Source of the DNA: JAIRNF01 sp031550925
Lineage (GTDB): Bacteria > Bacteroidota > Bacteroidia > Bacteroidales > UBA932
Direction: 5' to 3'
NCBI GenBank assembly: GCA_031550925.1
Contig: JAVBOE010000106.1
Location: 1 to 18,421, forward strand
Length of the DNA stretch: 18,421 bases
Under the pieces are notes generated by a model, which searched no databases, had not been told where the DNA came from, and was given only the letters and a program-made list of their open reading frames with translations. Both the position numbers and the translations under genes were made by a program. Of the stretch, positions 6,804 to 14,595 are shown piece by piece; within the stretch, counting starts at the first letter, position 1; each line of letters starts with the position of its first letter.

Positions 6804-7916
6804 ATGTCATCAACTGAACTAAAATATCTGATAGCTCTTGATATGATTCCCAAGGTGGGAAGCATTACCGCAAAAAAGCTAATTGCTTACTGTGGTAGTG
6901 CTGAAGCTGTTTTTAAAGAGGCGAAATCATCACTTCAAAAAATAAGAGGGATTAACGATATAATTGCTCAGGCAGTTGTCGATCAGCAGGTGTTGCAACA
7001 GGCAGATAAAGAGCAGGAGTATATATCCAAGAACAACATTACCGCGTTAATATATACAGACGATGCTTATCCTATTCGTTTAAAGAATTGCGACGACTGC
7101 CCAACCGTTTTATTTGTAAAAGGCTCTGTAGATCTAAACGCTACAAAGATTGTAAGCATTGTAGGTACAAGAAATGCTACTCCATATGGACTAGAATGCT
7201 GCGAGCAGTTGGTTGAACAGCTAAGCATACGTGGGCACAACCCTATTATTGTCAGCGGACTTGCTTATGGCATAGACGTATGCGCTCACAAGGCCGCGCT
7301 TAAATATGGGTTGAGCACTGTTGGCGTTTTGGGTACAGGACTTAATATGATATATCCCTCGCAACATCGTTCCGTTGCAAATCAAATGCTGGAGCAAGGT
7401 GCATTGGTTTCCGACTTTACCAGTCAGGCCGTGTTAGATAGAAACAACTTTTTAAAGCGTAACCGTATTATTGCCGGACTGGCCGATGCTACCATTGTTG
7501 TGGAGTCTGGAGAAAAAGGCGGGGCATTAGTTACGGCCGATATTGCTATGTCGTATAATCGTGATGTGTTGGCGTTTCCCGGGAGAGTGGGAGATATCAG
7601 CTCTAAAGGATGTAATAATCTGATTAAGCGAAATAAGGCAGCACTTATAGAGACGGTAGAGGATTTAGAGTATGCTCTTGGTTGGGACGAAGTAAAAAAT
7701 ACTACCCCAAAACAGCTGCCTTTATTTACTAGCTTAGAGGGCAGAGAAGGTTTAATTGTTTCTATACTTGAGAAAAATGAAAAAGAAACAATAGATAGCC
7801 TTTGCAGGCAAACAGAAATACCTATTTCAGAGCTGGCGGCATTGCTACTTAATATGGAGTTTTCGGGCTATGTACGCAGCCTGCCGGGTAAGGCATACAC
7901 GCTATCAAAGAGGTAG
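6804..7916 (+). CDS. dprA: DNA-processing protein DprA
   Basis: This 370-aa protein loads RecA on incoming single-stranded DNA during natural transformation. Residues 8-60 carry a helix-hairpin-helix/SAM-like region (IPKVGSITAKKLIAYCGS, then KIRGIND). The Rossmann-type core follows: VSIVGTRNATPYG (117-129), IVSGLAYGIDVCAHKAAL (149-166), GVLGTGLNMIYPSQH (174-188), the FLKRNRIIAGL box (216-226), VVESGEKGGALVTA (232-245), and FPGRVGDISSKGCNNLIKRNKA (258-279). The last 60 residues fit the C-terminal winged-helix domain. Length is typical. The ATG start is supported by the exact promoter match just upstream. No other competence gene is in the window; DprA is widely conserved even in species not known to be transformable. 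Confidence 0.96.
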   Translation: MSSTELKYLIALDMIPKVGSITAKKLIAYCGSAEAVFKEAKSSLQKIRGINDIIAQAVVDQQVLQQADKEQEYISKNNITALIYTDDAYPIRLKNCDDCPTVLFVKGSVDLNATKIVSIVGTRNATPYGLECCEQLVEQLSIRGHNPIIVSGLAYGIDVCAHKAALKYGLSTVGVLGTGLNMIYPSQHRSVANQMLEQGALVSDFTSQAVLDRNNFLKRNRIIAGLADATIVVESGEKGGALVTADIAMSYNRDVLAFPGRVGDISSKGCNNLIKRNKAALIETVEDLEYALGWDEVKNTTPKQLPLFTSLEGREGLIVSILEKNEKETIDSLCRQTEIPISELAALLLNMEFSGYVRSLPGKAYTLSKR

Positions 7917-7950
7917 AACAATATTAAGTATAACGCAACAAAAGAAAAAA

Positions 7951-7980
7951 AGTGAACGTCACTTCGTTCGAAATGACAGT
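7951..7980 (-). repeat. B-family repeat fragment between convergent genes
   Basis: The reverse complement reads GTCATTTCGAACGAAGTGA, matching the motif at 5994-6012 except for one base. It also carries a small palindrome (AGTGA-ACG-TCACT, 7951-7963). It sits between dprA and the convergent oxidoreductase gene, where a transcription stop would be expected. Confidence 0.6.
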
Positions 7981-7994
7981 ATGATTATGAGAGG

Positions 7995-8888
7995 CTAACG
8001 TTCTTCCATCATTTGTAAACAACGGTATAGACGTCTCATATCTCTAAATGTTATTGCCGGATTTTTATCCTTCTTTGTTTCTATAGCCTCTGCAAAATCT
8101 TTTAGCTCGTTAAGCTCTACAAACGGAATCTCTTCCATGCTTGTAACATCTTTTTGCAGCTCTTTGCTGGAGTTTTTAACTAACGCATAGTACTCACGTT
8201 TACGCAAGTCTAGCATAACAAGGGCTTTCTCTGAAATGATACGTAGCTCTTGTACATCGTAGAATCCGCAAGGGTTTGAGCTAACGCTAGCGCTAATACC
8301 ATTCGCAAACTCAAGGCGAATGTCGGCCATCTCTATCTTTTTCGATAGTAGCGGAAATTTATAGCTATGTACACGCAAAACATCTTCGCCAATAAGCTTT
8401 AGCGTGGCTGTAAGTTCGGGGATATAGTCGTTTTCAAACTTGTTGTTTAAGTGACTTTGCTCTTTGCTAAAGAAAACGTACCGGATGTTCTTTGTAGATT
8501 CTATGATATCTGCAATATTCCAGTAGTACATTTTAGGCATAGATACCTGTGCTGTAACTTCTGCTTCTTTTGCCAGATCGTACAGTTCTTCTATATCGCT
8601 ATTAAGTATGGCGGTATAGTCATCTACAAATACATGCTTTAGCGAACGAATCGCATCGGCAATCAGCTTCTTGCGCACCTTTTCGCCAAAGAAGACTACG
8701 GCGTCAACAGCCTCATATAAATCAACAGGCGAACTAAAAACAGGTCCTTCATAGTCATCAGGTACGGTAGCATCAGAGCCCCAATATGCTCCTTCAAAGC
8801 TAATGTTATCCACTTTATCAAACACGCGAAGATACTCTCGTACAATATCCGTATAACCTATAAAGCCTATTTTCAGTTTGCCTTCCAT
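7995..8888 (-). CDS. Degenerate Gfo/Idh/MocA-type oxidoreductase-like protein
   Basis: The product is 297 aa. The N-terminal 120 residues look like a Rossmann domain of the Gfo/Idh/MocA family: KIGFIGYTDIVREYLRVF, a VFSSPVDLYEAVDAVVFFG strand-helix-strand, and LKHVFVDDYTAI where the family normally has its E-K-P motif. The C-terminal half has the expected alpha/beta layout (RLEFANGISASVSSNP, LRIISEKALVMLDL, LNELKDFAEAI) and ends in FRDMRRLYRCLQMM. Key residues are altered: the glycine-rich loop is GFIGYT, not GxGxxG, the EKP lysine is absent, and the usual D-x-G-x-H catalytic segment is not apparent. It may bind NAD(P) weakly or have a non-enzymatic role; substrate is unknown. It is convergent with dprA and divergent from pcm, with about 200 bp between the starts. 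Confidence 0.65.
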   Translation of the reverse strand: MEGKLKIGFIGYTDIVREYLRVFDKVDNISFEGAYWGSDATVPDDYEGPVFSSPVDLYEAVDAVVFFGEKVRKKLIADAIRSLKHVFVDDYTAILNSDIEELYDLAKEAEVTAQVSMPKMYYWNIADIIESTKNIRYVFFSKEQSHLNNKFENDYIPELTATLKLIGEDVLRVHSYKFPLLSKKIEMADIRLEFANGISASVSSNPCGFYDVQELRIISEKALVMLDLRKREYYALVKNSSKELQKDVTSMEEIPFVELNELKDFAEAIETKKDKNPAITFRDMRRLYRCLQMMEER

Positions 8889-9058
8889 AAAATTTATTTT
8901 AGTTCAACACATACTCTATCCTAAATATAAGAAAGTGATAGTCGCCATCTTAAATCAAGAATATACAAAAATAAGCTTTTTATTTGAATAAAACTCAACA
9001 ACCATTTTGTTGTAAATCTGCATGTTATTATACGAGCAAATTGTTACATCATCTTTGC

Positions 9059-9066
9059 TATCTTTG
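9059..9066 (+). promoter_or_regulatory. Candidate -7 element for pcm
   Basis: TATCTTTG matches TAnnTTTG exactly and ends 20 nt before the ATG at 9087. A TTG at 9041-9043 is 15 nt upstream, shorter than the usual spacer. The element overlaps the alternative GTG start at 9066, which argues against that start. Confidence 0.5.
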
Positions 9067-9086
9067 TGTCCAAAGTAAAAACATTG

Positions 9087-9743
9087 ATGAAGAAAGAGAG
9101 CGAGAAGGATTTTCTTATTGAAGGAATGCGTAATAAGCTTGTTGCAACGCTAAGGAAAAAAGGCATATCAAATGAAGCTGTTTTAGCAGCCATTGGTAAA
9201 ATCCCCCGACATCTTTTTATGGATAGCGGTCTTGAGGTTCATGCGTATGAGGATAAAGCGGTTTCAATAGGTGCGGGTCAAACAATATCACAGCCTTACA
9301 CTGTAGCATTTCAATCGCAGCTGTTAGACATACAAAAGTGGGATAAGGTGCTTGAAGTTGGCACGGGCTCCGGCTATCAAACGGCTGTGCTACTTAAGTT
9401 AGGCGCAAAAGTTTATACCATAGAACGGCAGCGCGAGTTGTTCGTTCGTTCGCAGCAGCTTCTTCATAAGCTAGGCTACTACCCGAACTTCTTTTTTGGA
9501 GATGGATACGAGGGGAAGCCTGTTTTTGCACCGTTTCAAAAAATAATAGTTACGGCAGGAGCGCCGAACATTCCGGAACCGCTGTTAAATCAGTTGGCAG
9601 TGGGTGGTCGTATGGTAATTCCTGTTGGCGAAGGTAATGCGCAGAAAATGATAGTTGTTGATAGGATTTCTGAGAAAGAGTATAGGCAAGAGAGCTGTGG
9701 AGATTTTGCTTTTGTACCCTTACTAAAAGGAACAAACGGCTAG
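9087..9743 (+). CDS. pcm: Protein-L-isoaspartate O-methyltransferase
   Basis: The product is 218 aa from the ATG at 9087. It uses S-adenosylmethionine to methylate isoaspartyl residues in damaged proteins, starting their repair, in the cytoplasm. Visible motifs are IPRHLF (39-44), the substrate-site GQTISQPYTVAFQSQLL (64-80), SAM motif I LEVGTGSGYQTAVL (89-102), the acidic end of the next strand (YTIER), GDGYEG (138-143) and IIVTAGAPNIPEPLLNQLAVGGRMVIPVG (153-181). Length is close to the family norm. An in-frame GTG at 9066 is rejected because it lies on the likely -7 element and adds seven poorly conserved residues. It is divergent from the oxidoreductase-like gene and separated by 133 bp from the lipoprotein downstream. 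Confidence 0.95.
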   Translation: MKKESEKDFLIEGMRNKLVATLRKKGISNEAVLAAIGKIPRHLFMDSGLEVHAYEDKAVSIGAGQTISQPYTVAFQSQLLDIQKWDKVLEVGTGSGYQTAVLLKLGAKVYTIERQRELFVRSQQLLHKLGYYPNFFFGDGYEGKPVFAPFQKIIVTAGAPNIPEPLLNQLAVGGRMVIPVGEGNAQKMIVVDRISEKEYRQESCGDFAFVPLLKGTNG

Positions 9744-9837
9744 CTAATCCATAGGGTAGGTTGTCATATTTTGGTATTTATTACGAAATAATCGTTTATT
9801 TTTAAACTTCGAATCAGCTATTTGTCAAAGCAATCCT

Positions 9838-9845
9838 TAACTTTG
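9838..9845 (+). promoter_or_regulatory. Candidate -7 element for the Big_5 lipoprotein cluster
   Basis: TAACTTTG matches TAnnTTTG and lies 31 nt before the GTG start at 9877. No good -33 element is seen at normal spacing; the nearest TTTG (9821-9824) is only 13 nt upstream. Confidence 0.4.
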
Positions 9846-9876
9846 TCGGTTAAGTGATAATTTACTGAATATTAGT

Positions 9877-11727
9877 GTGAGAAAGACAGGCATAGTATTA
9901 CTCGTTTTTTCTGTTGCAACGATGTTGGTATTTACGCGTTGTGCAAACACCTCTAGAGGTCCCTCCGGAGGTCCTATTGATTCATTGCCCCCCGTTCCGT
10001 TATATACCAATCCACAAAACGGAGCAATACAGTTTAACGGGAAGTTGGTTGAAATAGGGTTTAACGAGTATTTGAAGCTGAAAGACGCGAATAAAAATTT
10101 TACGATTTCGCCACCTATGGACCTTGCTCCAACCTATAGAACGAAAGGAAAAACAGTAAGAGTCGAATTTCAGGATACGCTTAAACCGAATACAACATAT
10201 TTATTAGATTTTGGAAATTCAATCACCGATCTTAATGAGGGTAATCCGCTGGAAAGCTTCAACGTTGTGTTTTCTACGGGAGCAAGAATAGACTCTGCAA
10301 CCATTAGGGGGCGGGTAATGGATGCTTTTTCGCTGGAGCCTGTTGAGGGCACTATGGTTTTCTTATATGAAGAAAACACTGACTCCCTTCCATATCTTCG
10401 TTTGCCGGATGCCATTGCAAGAGTAAGTCCTGAAGGGTTTTTCGTTGCTCGTGGGTTAAAAGAAATTCCTTATAAGTTAGTGGCTGTTGAGGATAAAAGC
10501 AGGAACAATAAGTACGATCCGGGGAGCGAAAAAATCGGCTTTATTGATGAAATGGTACATGCGGTTATATCTAGTGATACAAGCACGGTTTCTGACTATG
10601 GCAAAGATTCAACTTCTTCGTTCAGCGATTTTCTTAAAATTGGCTTGTTTTCTGAGAATATGAAAAAGCAAAACCTCGAAAGTTTTGAGCGCAAGGAAGA
10701 GCGTAAGGTTGTGCTTACATTTGCTCAACGCAATCCGGAGATCGTATCGTTAGCATTTGACGGAATAAATTCTACAGAATTAATTAGAGAGGAAAGTTTT
10801 TGGAGAGATACGCTTACCTACTGGTTTAACTTCGATTCTGTTCCTAAGCTATTGGTGGGTAATATAACATACATGCGCCCTGACTCGCTGAACAACATCG
10901 TTCCATTTGAAACAGAGCTGAAGTTTCCGGAGTTCAAAAAACCGGAAGAGAACAAAGAACAGCAAGGTAGAGGAAGAAGAAATGACGATAAGAAAGAGCC
11001 GGAAATACCAACCATTAAAGTAGGTGTATCGGTTAATCAGGATAAGATAGTGGAAAATGGTATTACAATTAATCTTCCTGCTCCGTTAGCTATGCTCGAC
11101 AGCTCGAAAATACATGTATTTAAGTTTAAAGATATACGAGATACGGCTAAAACGGAAATTCCCTTTACGCTTTCTTTGTCGCCCGATAACTTGTGCTTAT
11201 ACACCTTACAGGCGAATTGGGAAACATCTGAAGCCTACCAGCTTATTATAGACTCGTTGGCAATGACGGATATTTACAGGTTAAACAACAAAAGAATAGA
11301 ACAACGAATTGAAACGCCGAGCGAAGCAAAATATTCTATACTTGCTCTTAAACTTGAAGATGTTTCGGGATCGTATATTGCTCAGCTTCTTTCAGATAAA
11401 AAAGTTGTACAGGAAAAATACTTTGAAAAGGATGGCGTTGTAAAGTTTTCTTTTGTGCAGCCTGGCAAATATAAGCTACGCTTAATACACGATGTGAATG
11501 GTAATAAGCGCTGGGATGGGGGCAGCTACCTTAATCATCTTCAACCCGAGCCGGTATTGTTCTTACGAATGCCTGACGGAACATACGAGAGAGAACTTAA
11601 GCAAAATTGGGATGATGAGCTGGTTATTAATATTAGCCAGCAGTTTAGTGTGCATAATCATGTTCATGAGGAAGGCGAAGAATCTCATGCAGAAGAGATA
11701 GAACAAGCGGTTCCTCACGTTGATTAA
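9877..11727 (+). CDS. Big_5 (Ig-like) domain lipoprotein with His/Glu-rich tail
   Basis: The product is 616 aa and begins with GTG. Residues 1-21 form a lipoprotein-type signal with C22 as the likely lipidated residue, although Arg at -1 is unusual. After C22 comes the family-typical CANTSRGPSGGPIDSLPP. Residues about 36-134 match the bacterial Ig-like Big_5 domain (VEIGFNEYLKLKDANKNFTISPP, TLKPNTTYLLDFGNSITDLNEGNPL, VFSTG). A carboxypeptidase-regulatory-like beta fold seems to follow (IRGRVMDAFSLEPVEGTMVFLY). Two acidic loops, RNNKYDPGSEKIGF and DVNGNKRWDGG, resemble calcium-binding loops. A charged linker lies near residues 345-375, and residues 590-616 are rich in His and Glu. An envelope location is inferred; the function is unknown. 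It heads a tight cluster with the beta-barrel gene and ispG. Confidence 0.82.
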   Translation: MRKTGIVLLVFSVATMLVFTRCANTSRGPSGGPIDSLPPVPLYTNPQNGAIQFNGKLVEIGFNEYLKLKDANKNFTISPPMDLAPTYRTKGKTVRVEFQDTLKPNTTYLLDFGNSITDLNEGNPLESFNVVFSTGARIDSATIRGRVMDAFSLEPVEGTMVFLYEENTDSLPYLRLPDAIARVSPEGFFVARGLKEIPYKLVAVEDKSRNNKYDPGSEKIGFIDEMVHAVISSDTSTVSDYGKDSTSSFSDFLKIGLFSENMKKQNLESFERKEERKVVLTFAQRNPEIVSLAFDGINSTELIREESFWRDTLTYWFNFDSVPKLLVGNITYMRPDSLNNIVPFETELKFPEFKKPEENKEQQGRGRRNDDKKEPEIPTIKVGVSVNQDKIVENGITINLPAPLAMLDSSKIHVFKFKDIRDTAKTEIPFTLSLSPDNLCLYTLQANWETSEAYQLIIDSLAMTDIYRLNNKRIEQRIETPSEAKYSILALKLEDVSGSYIAQLLSDKKVVQEKYFEKDGVVKFSFVQPGKYKLRLIHDVNGNKRWDGGSYLNHLQPEPVLFLRMPDGTYERELKQNWDDELVINISQQFSVHNHVHEEGEESHAEEIEQAVPHVD

Positions 11728-11740
11728 GAATAGTAATAGT

Positions 11741-12376
11741 ATGCTAAGAACAACACATATACTTAAGTTAGCCATTGCGGTTATATTATTTATAGTTCCG
11801 AGTAGCTTGTTTTCGCAGGAGCATTACTTTGGTGTGAGAGGAGGCTATGGAATGTCGAGTGCATCTTTCGATCCTTTTCAGGGAGATCTGAAAAGTGTTA
11901 GCGGAATTGATTTTGGTGTAGCCTATAAGCTTTATGCCGAAAAACACATGGGGACACAAATAGAGCTTAATTCTATTCAAACAGGATACCAGCTGGCAGA
12001 TACAATATACACCGGAAGGGCGATAGAACTACCTATAATGGCACAAGGCTTTATACGATTTGCGAGATTTAGGGTTTTTATTAATGCCGGTGTTTATGGC
12101 TCGTACATTACATCACAGGATGTTGAAAGACCTGATGGCTCGGGAAACCTATATACCGAAACCTATAGGTTTACATATAGAGATAAACGGTTTGATTACG
12201 GTATATTAGGAAGTGGAGGTTTTACTTTCCAGCTGAAAAAAATTGAGCTTCAGCTTGAAGCGCGCTATCAATACGGATTTGGGTACATAGTGAAACCTCG
12301 CTATGAAACCGAGCCAACTATGTTTTCTAATAGAAGTCGTCTGGCTTTTTCGGTCGCATTATTTTATAATCTTTAG
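11741..12376 (+). CDS. Small outer-membrane beta-barrel protein (PorT-like)
   Basis: The product is 211 aa from the ATG at 11741. Residues 1-25 form a signal peptide with cleavage expected after LFS25 before Gln26. The mature part begins HYFGVRGGYGMSSASF, typical of the first strand of small Bacteroidota barrels, and continues with alternating hydrophobic strands (LGVAYKLYAEKHMGTQIELNS-like, FRVFINAGVYGSYI, FDYGILGSGGFTFQL, IELQLEARYQYGFGYI) to a final strand ending AFSVALFYNL, a terminal aromatic-x-aromatic signature of barrels. It fits the broad outer-membrane beta-barrel/PorT-like family, but specific PorT function cannot be claimed. A TTG start at 11720 would overlap the lipoprotein gene and spoil the signal peptide. 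It lies 13 bp after that gene and 12 bp before ispG, so co-transcription is likely. Confidence 0.82.
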   Translation: MLRTTHILKLAIAVILFIVPSSLFSQEHYFGVRGGYGMSSASFDPFQGDLKSVSGIDFGVAYKLYAEKHMGTQIELNSIQTGYQLADTIYTGRAIELPIMAQGFIRFARFRVFINAGVYGSYITSQDVERPDGSGNLYTETYRFTYRDKRFDYGILGSGGFTFQLKKIELQLEARYQYGFGYIVKPRYETEPTMFSNRSRLAFSVALFYNL

Positions 12377-12388
12377 TTTTTTAATAGT

Positions 12389-14209
12389 ATGTTTTGTACT
12401 AAGCTTAACCAGTATAACCGTCGTAAAACGGTAGCTGTTACTATTGGTAATGTTGTAATGGGAAGCGGCTATCCCATTCGGCTTCAATCTATGACTAACA
12501 CCAATACGCTGGACGTTGAGGCTACGGTTGAACAGTGTATCCGTATTGCTGATGCCGGAGCTGACTACGTAAGATGCACTGTACAAACAACTCGTGAGGC
12601 TGAGGCGATGAAAGAAATAAGGGAGCGTTTGCTCGAGCATGGATATACCATTCCGCTTATTGCCGATGTTCACTTTTCGGCTATGGTTGCTGATGTTGTT
12701 GCGCCCTATGTTGATAAGGTACGTATAAATCCCGGAAACTTTATTGATAAGAAGAACAACAGCTTGTCTGCTATAGACGACGAGCAGTACCAAAAAGACT
12801 TAGAGCTGCTAACGCAACGTTTTACAAGTTTACTGAATATTTGCAAAGAACACAACACTGCTATTCGTGTAGGGGTTAATCACGGCTCACTTTCCGACCG
12901 TATTATGAGCCGATACGGAGATACCCCCGAAGGTATGGTAGAATCGGCGATAGAGTTTCTACGCATTTGCCAAAAAGAAAAGTTTGTAAATGTTGTGGTA
13001 TCAATGAAGTCGAGCAATACACGGGTTATGGTTTATGCCTATCGTTTGTTGGTCGAAAAAATGGACAAAGAAAAAATGAAGTTTCCGCTACATTTAGGTG
13101 TAACCGAAGCAGGTGAAGGAGAGGATGGGAGAGTAAAATCTGCAATAGGAATAGGAACGCTTTTAGCAGATGGAATAGGCGACACTATCCGTGTATCGCT
13201 GACGGAAGCGCCGGAAAATGAGCTACCCGTTGCACAGCAAATCGTTAGCTATTTTCATAAAAGGGAGAAGCATAAACCTATTCCCGATGTTGATGAGCAG
13301 CAGTACACCCCTTACGAATATAAGAGAAGTAAAACCAACGAAGTATATGGAATAGGGGGGAAGAATCCTGTTGCTGTTGTTTCCGATTTGTCATCGTTTA
13401 ATCCTATATATGAGGCGGATATAAAAGCGTTGGGGTTTACGTTAAGCAATGGTGTTTGGCGTGGAAGTGATACCACTCCTGATGTTTTATACATAGGCTC
13501 GTCAATACTAAACACAATAGACGAGGGGTTGAAAGTAATATCAGAAGAATCGGATGATTTTTTTCGCTGCGCAACAAGCATGTTAAACGCAGAATTTTTG
13601 TCATGGCTAAAGCAGAATCCAAGAGTTTTGCTGTCTGTTGAATCGTACAATGAGAATGCTCCGGCCGATTTTAGATCATTTTTCTTGAGGCTAAAAGAGC
13701 ATAAAGTAGTAAATCCGGTTATTATTCATCGATCATACGAGGATGACAACTTGGATTCATTACAGGTAAAATCAGCATGTGATATAGGCCCTTTACTTAT
13801 CGATGGTTTTGGCGATGCTATTATGATTAGTGCCGGACAAGCTGTGAGCATAGAGAATGTAAGTTCATTATGCTTTTCTATTTTACAGGCATCGAGAGTT
13901 AGGTTTAGCAAAACCGAATATATTTCTTGCCCAAGCTGTGGAAGAACGCTTTTTGATTTACAAGAAACGCTTGCAGAGGTAAAAAAAGCAACAAATCATC
14001 TCTCGCACCTTAAAGTTGCGGTTATGGGCTGCATTGTAAACGGTCCGGGAGAAATGGCTGATGCTGATTATGGTTATGTGGGAGCAGGCCCTGGAAAAGT
14101 CTCTTTATATAAAGGAAAGGTCTTGGTCAAAAAAAATATCCCGCAAGAAAAAGCAGTCGAAGAGCTTATTTCTTTAATAAAAGAAAACGGTGATTGGAAA
14201 CCTCAATAG
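12389..14209 (+). CDS. ispG: 4-hydroxy-3-methylbut-2-enyl diphosphate synthase (large form)
   Basis: This 606-aa protein (GcpE) makes HMBPP from methylerythritol cyclodiphosphate in the MEP isoprenoid pathway, using a [4Fe-4S] cluster. The N-terminal TIM-barrel part shows RRKTVAVTIGNVVMGSGYPIRLQSMTNT and GADYVRCTVQT, then PLIADVHFSA and KVRINPGNF. The C-terminal domain has the cluster ligands C514 and C517 (ISCPSCGRT), C548 in MGCIVNGPGE, and acidic ligand E555, the same pattern as C270/C273/C305/E312 in E. coli. The extra 230 residues relative to the E. coli enzyme lie between about 290 and 500, the insertion domain of the large IspG type found in Bacteroidota, Chlamydiae and plants. The ATG is 12 bp after the beta-barrel gene. 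An A-family repeat begins 1 nt after the stop. Confidence 0.96.
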   Translation: MFCTKLNQYNRRKTVAVTIGNVVMGSGYPIRLQSMTNTNTLDVEATVEQCIRIADAGADYVRCTVQTTREAEAMKEIRERLLEHGYTIPLIADVHFSAMVADVVAPYVDKVRINPGNFIDKKNNSLSAIDDEQYQKDLELLTQRFTSLLNICKEHNTAIRVGVNHGSLSDRIMSRYGDTPEGMVESAIEFLRICQKEKFVNVVVSMKSSNTRVMVYAYRLLVEKMDKEKMKFPLHLGVTEAGEGEDGRVKSAIGIGTLLADGIGDTIRVSLTEAPENELPVAQQIVSYFHKREKHKPIPDVDEQQYTPYEYKRSKTNEVYGIGGKNPVAVVSDLSSFNPIYEADIKALGFTLSNGVWRGSDTTPDVLYIGSSILNTIDEGLKVISEESDDFFRCATSMLNAEFLSWLKQNPRVLLSVESYNENAPADFRSFFLRLKEHKVVNPVIIHRSYEDDNLDSLQVKSACDIGPLLIDGFGDAIMISAGQAVSIENVSSLCFSILQASRVRFSKTEYISCPSCGRTLFDLQETLAEVKKATNHLSHLKVAVMGCIVNGPGEMADADYGYVGAGPGKVSLYKGKVLVKKNIPQEKAVEELISLIKENGDWKPQ

Positions 14210-14210
14210 T

Positions 14211-14240
14211 AGCACGACACAAGTATCACGAATCACGAGA
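14211..14240 (+). repeat. A-family intergenic repeat after ispG stop
   Basis: AG-CACGACACAAGTATCACGA starts 1 nt after the ispG stop. It matches the rpiB-adjacent copy (3931-3960) over most positions and has the same orientation relative to the upstream gene. Confidence 0.7.
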
Positions 14241-14285
14241 AAAGATGTTGTATTATGTTTATTCAACATACAGTTATTTTAGTTT

Positions 14286-14458
14286 TGCTCCATAGGAGCA
14301 ACCTCTTTGTAAAAAGATAAGCGGTGGCTTGGAGTTCTGCTCTGTTAGGAGCAGCATCTTAAATGAGAAGTAATGTTGAATAAAGATGCCGCTCCTAGTG
14401 GAGCGGTAAAGCAGATAAACAAACAATTTGCTACAAAGATTTGGCTCCTGATGGAGCC
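14286..14458. repeat. Inverted dimer of GCTCC/GGAGC hairpin units
   Basis: Four short perfect palindromes with stems ending in GCTCC/GGAGC lie at 14286-14300, 14337-14354, 14389-14406 and 14443-14458. The reverse complement of 14381-14458 aligns with 14286-14361 along its length, including the flanking CTCTTTGTA and AGGAGCNGCATCTT segments, so the region is two copies of a roughly 75-nt unit placed head to head. Similar gctcc-rich palindromic repeats are, to my knowledge, widespread in Bacteroidota intergenic regions. No transposase is nearby. It is not a CRISPR array, because the units are inverted and the spacing is irregular. Confidence 0.8.
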
Positions 14459-14595
14459 GTTTGAGGGTAATAGTAAAAGAACACAAATGGTAGCGTTCAA
14501 ATTTTGAAGTGTACTTTATATTATCCGAAAAGAGATATTAGAATTAAGAGGTTGTTGCCTATATAAGCTGTAACGAATTTCCCTTTTTCAATATT
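14459..14595. other. AT-rich intergenic stretch, nothing recognised
   Basis: Between the hairpin dimer and the terminator at 14596 I see no open reading frame with coding character, no recognisable RNA family and no clear promoter. It could hold the 5' part of a small transcript ending at that terminator. Confidence 0.5.

Noticed and set aside
9066..9086. GTG start extending pcm by seven codons
   Set aside because: The GTG overlaps the exact -7 promoter match, so it would lie upstream of the predicted transcript start.
14286..14458. Possible CRISPR array
   Set aside because: The repeated units are palindromic, inverted relative to each other, irregularly spaced and few, with no cas genes nearby.
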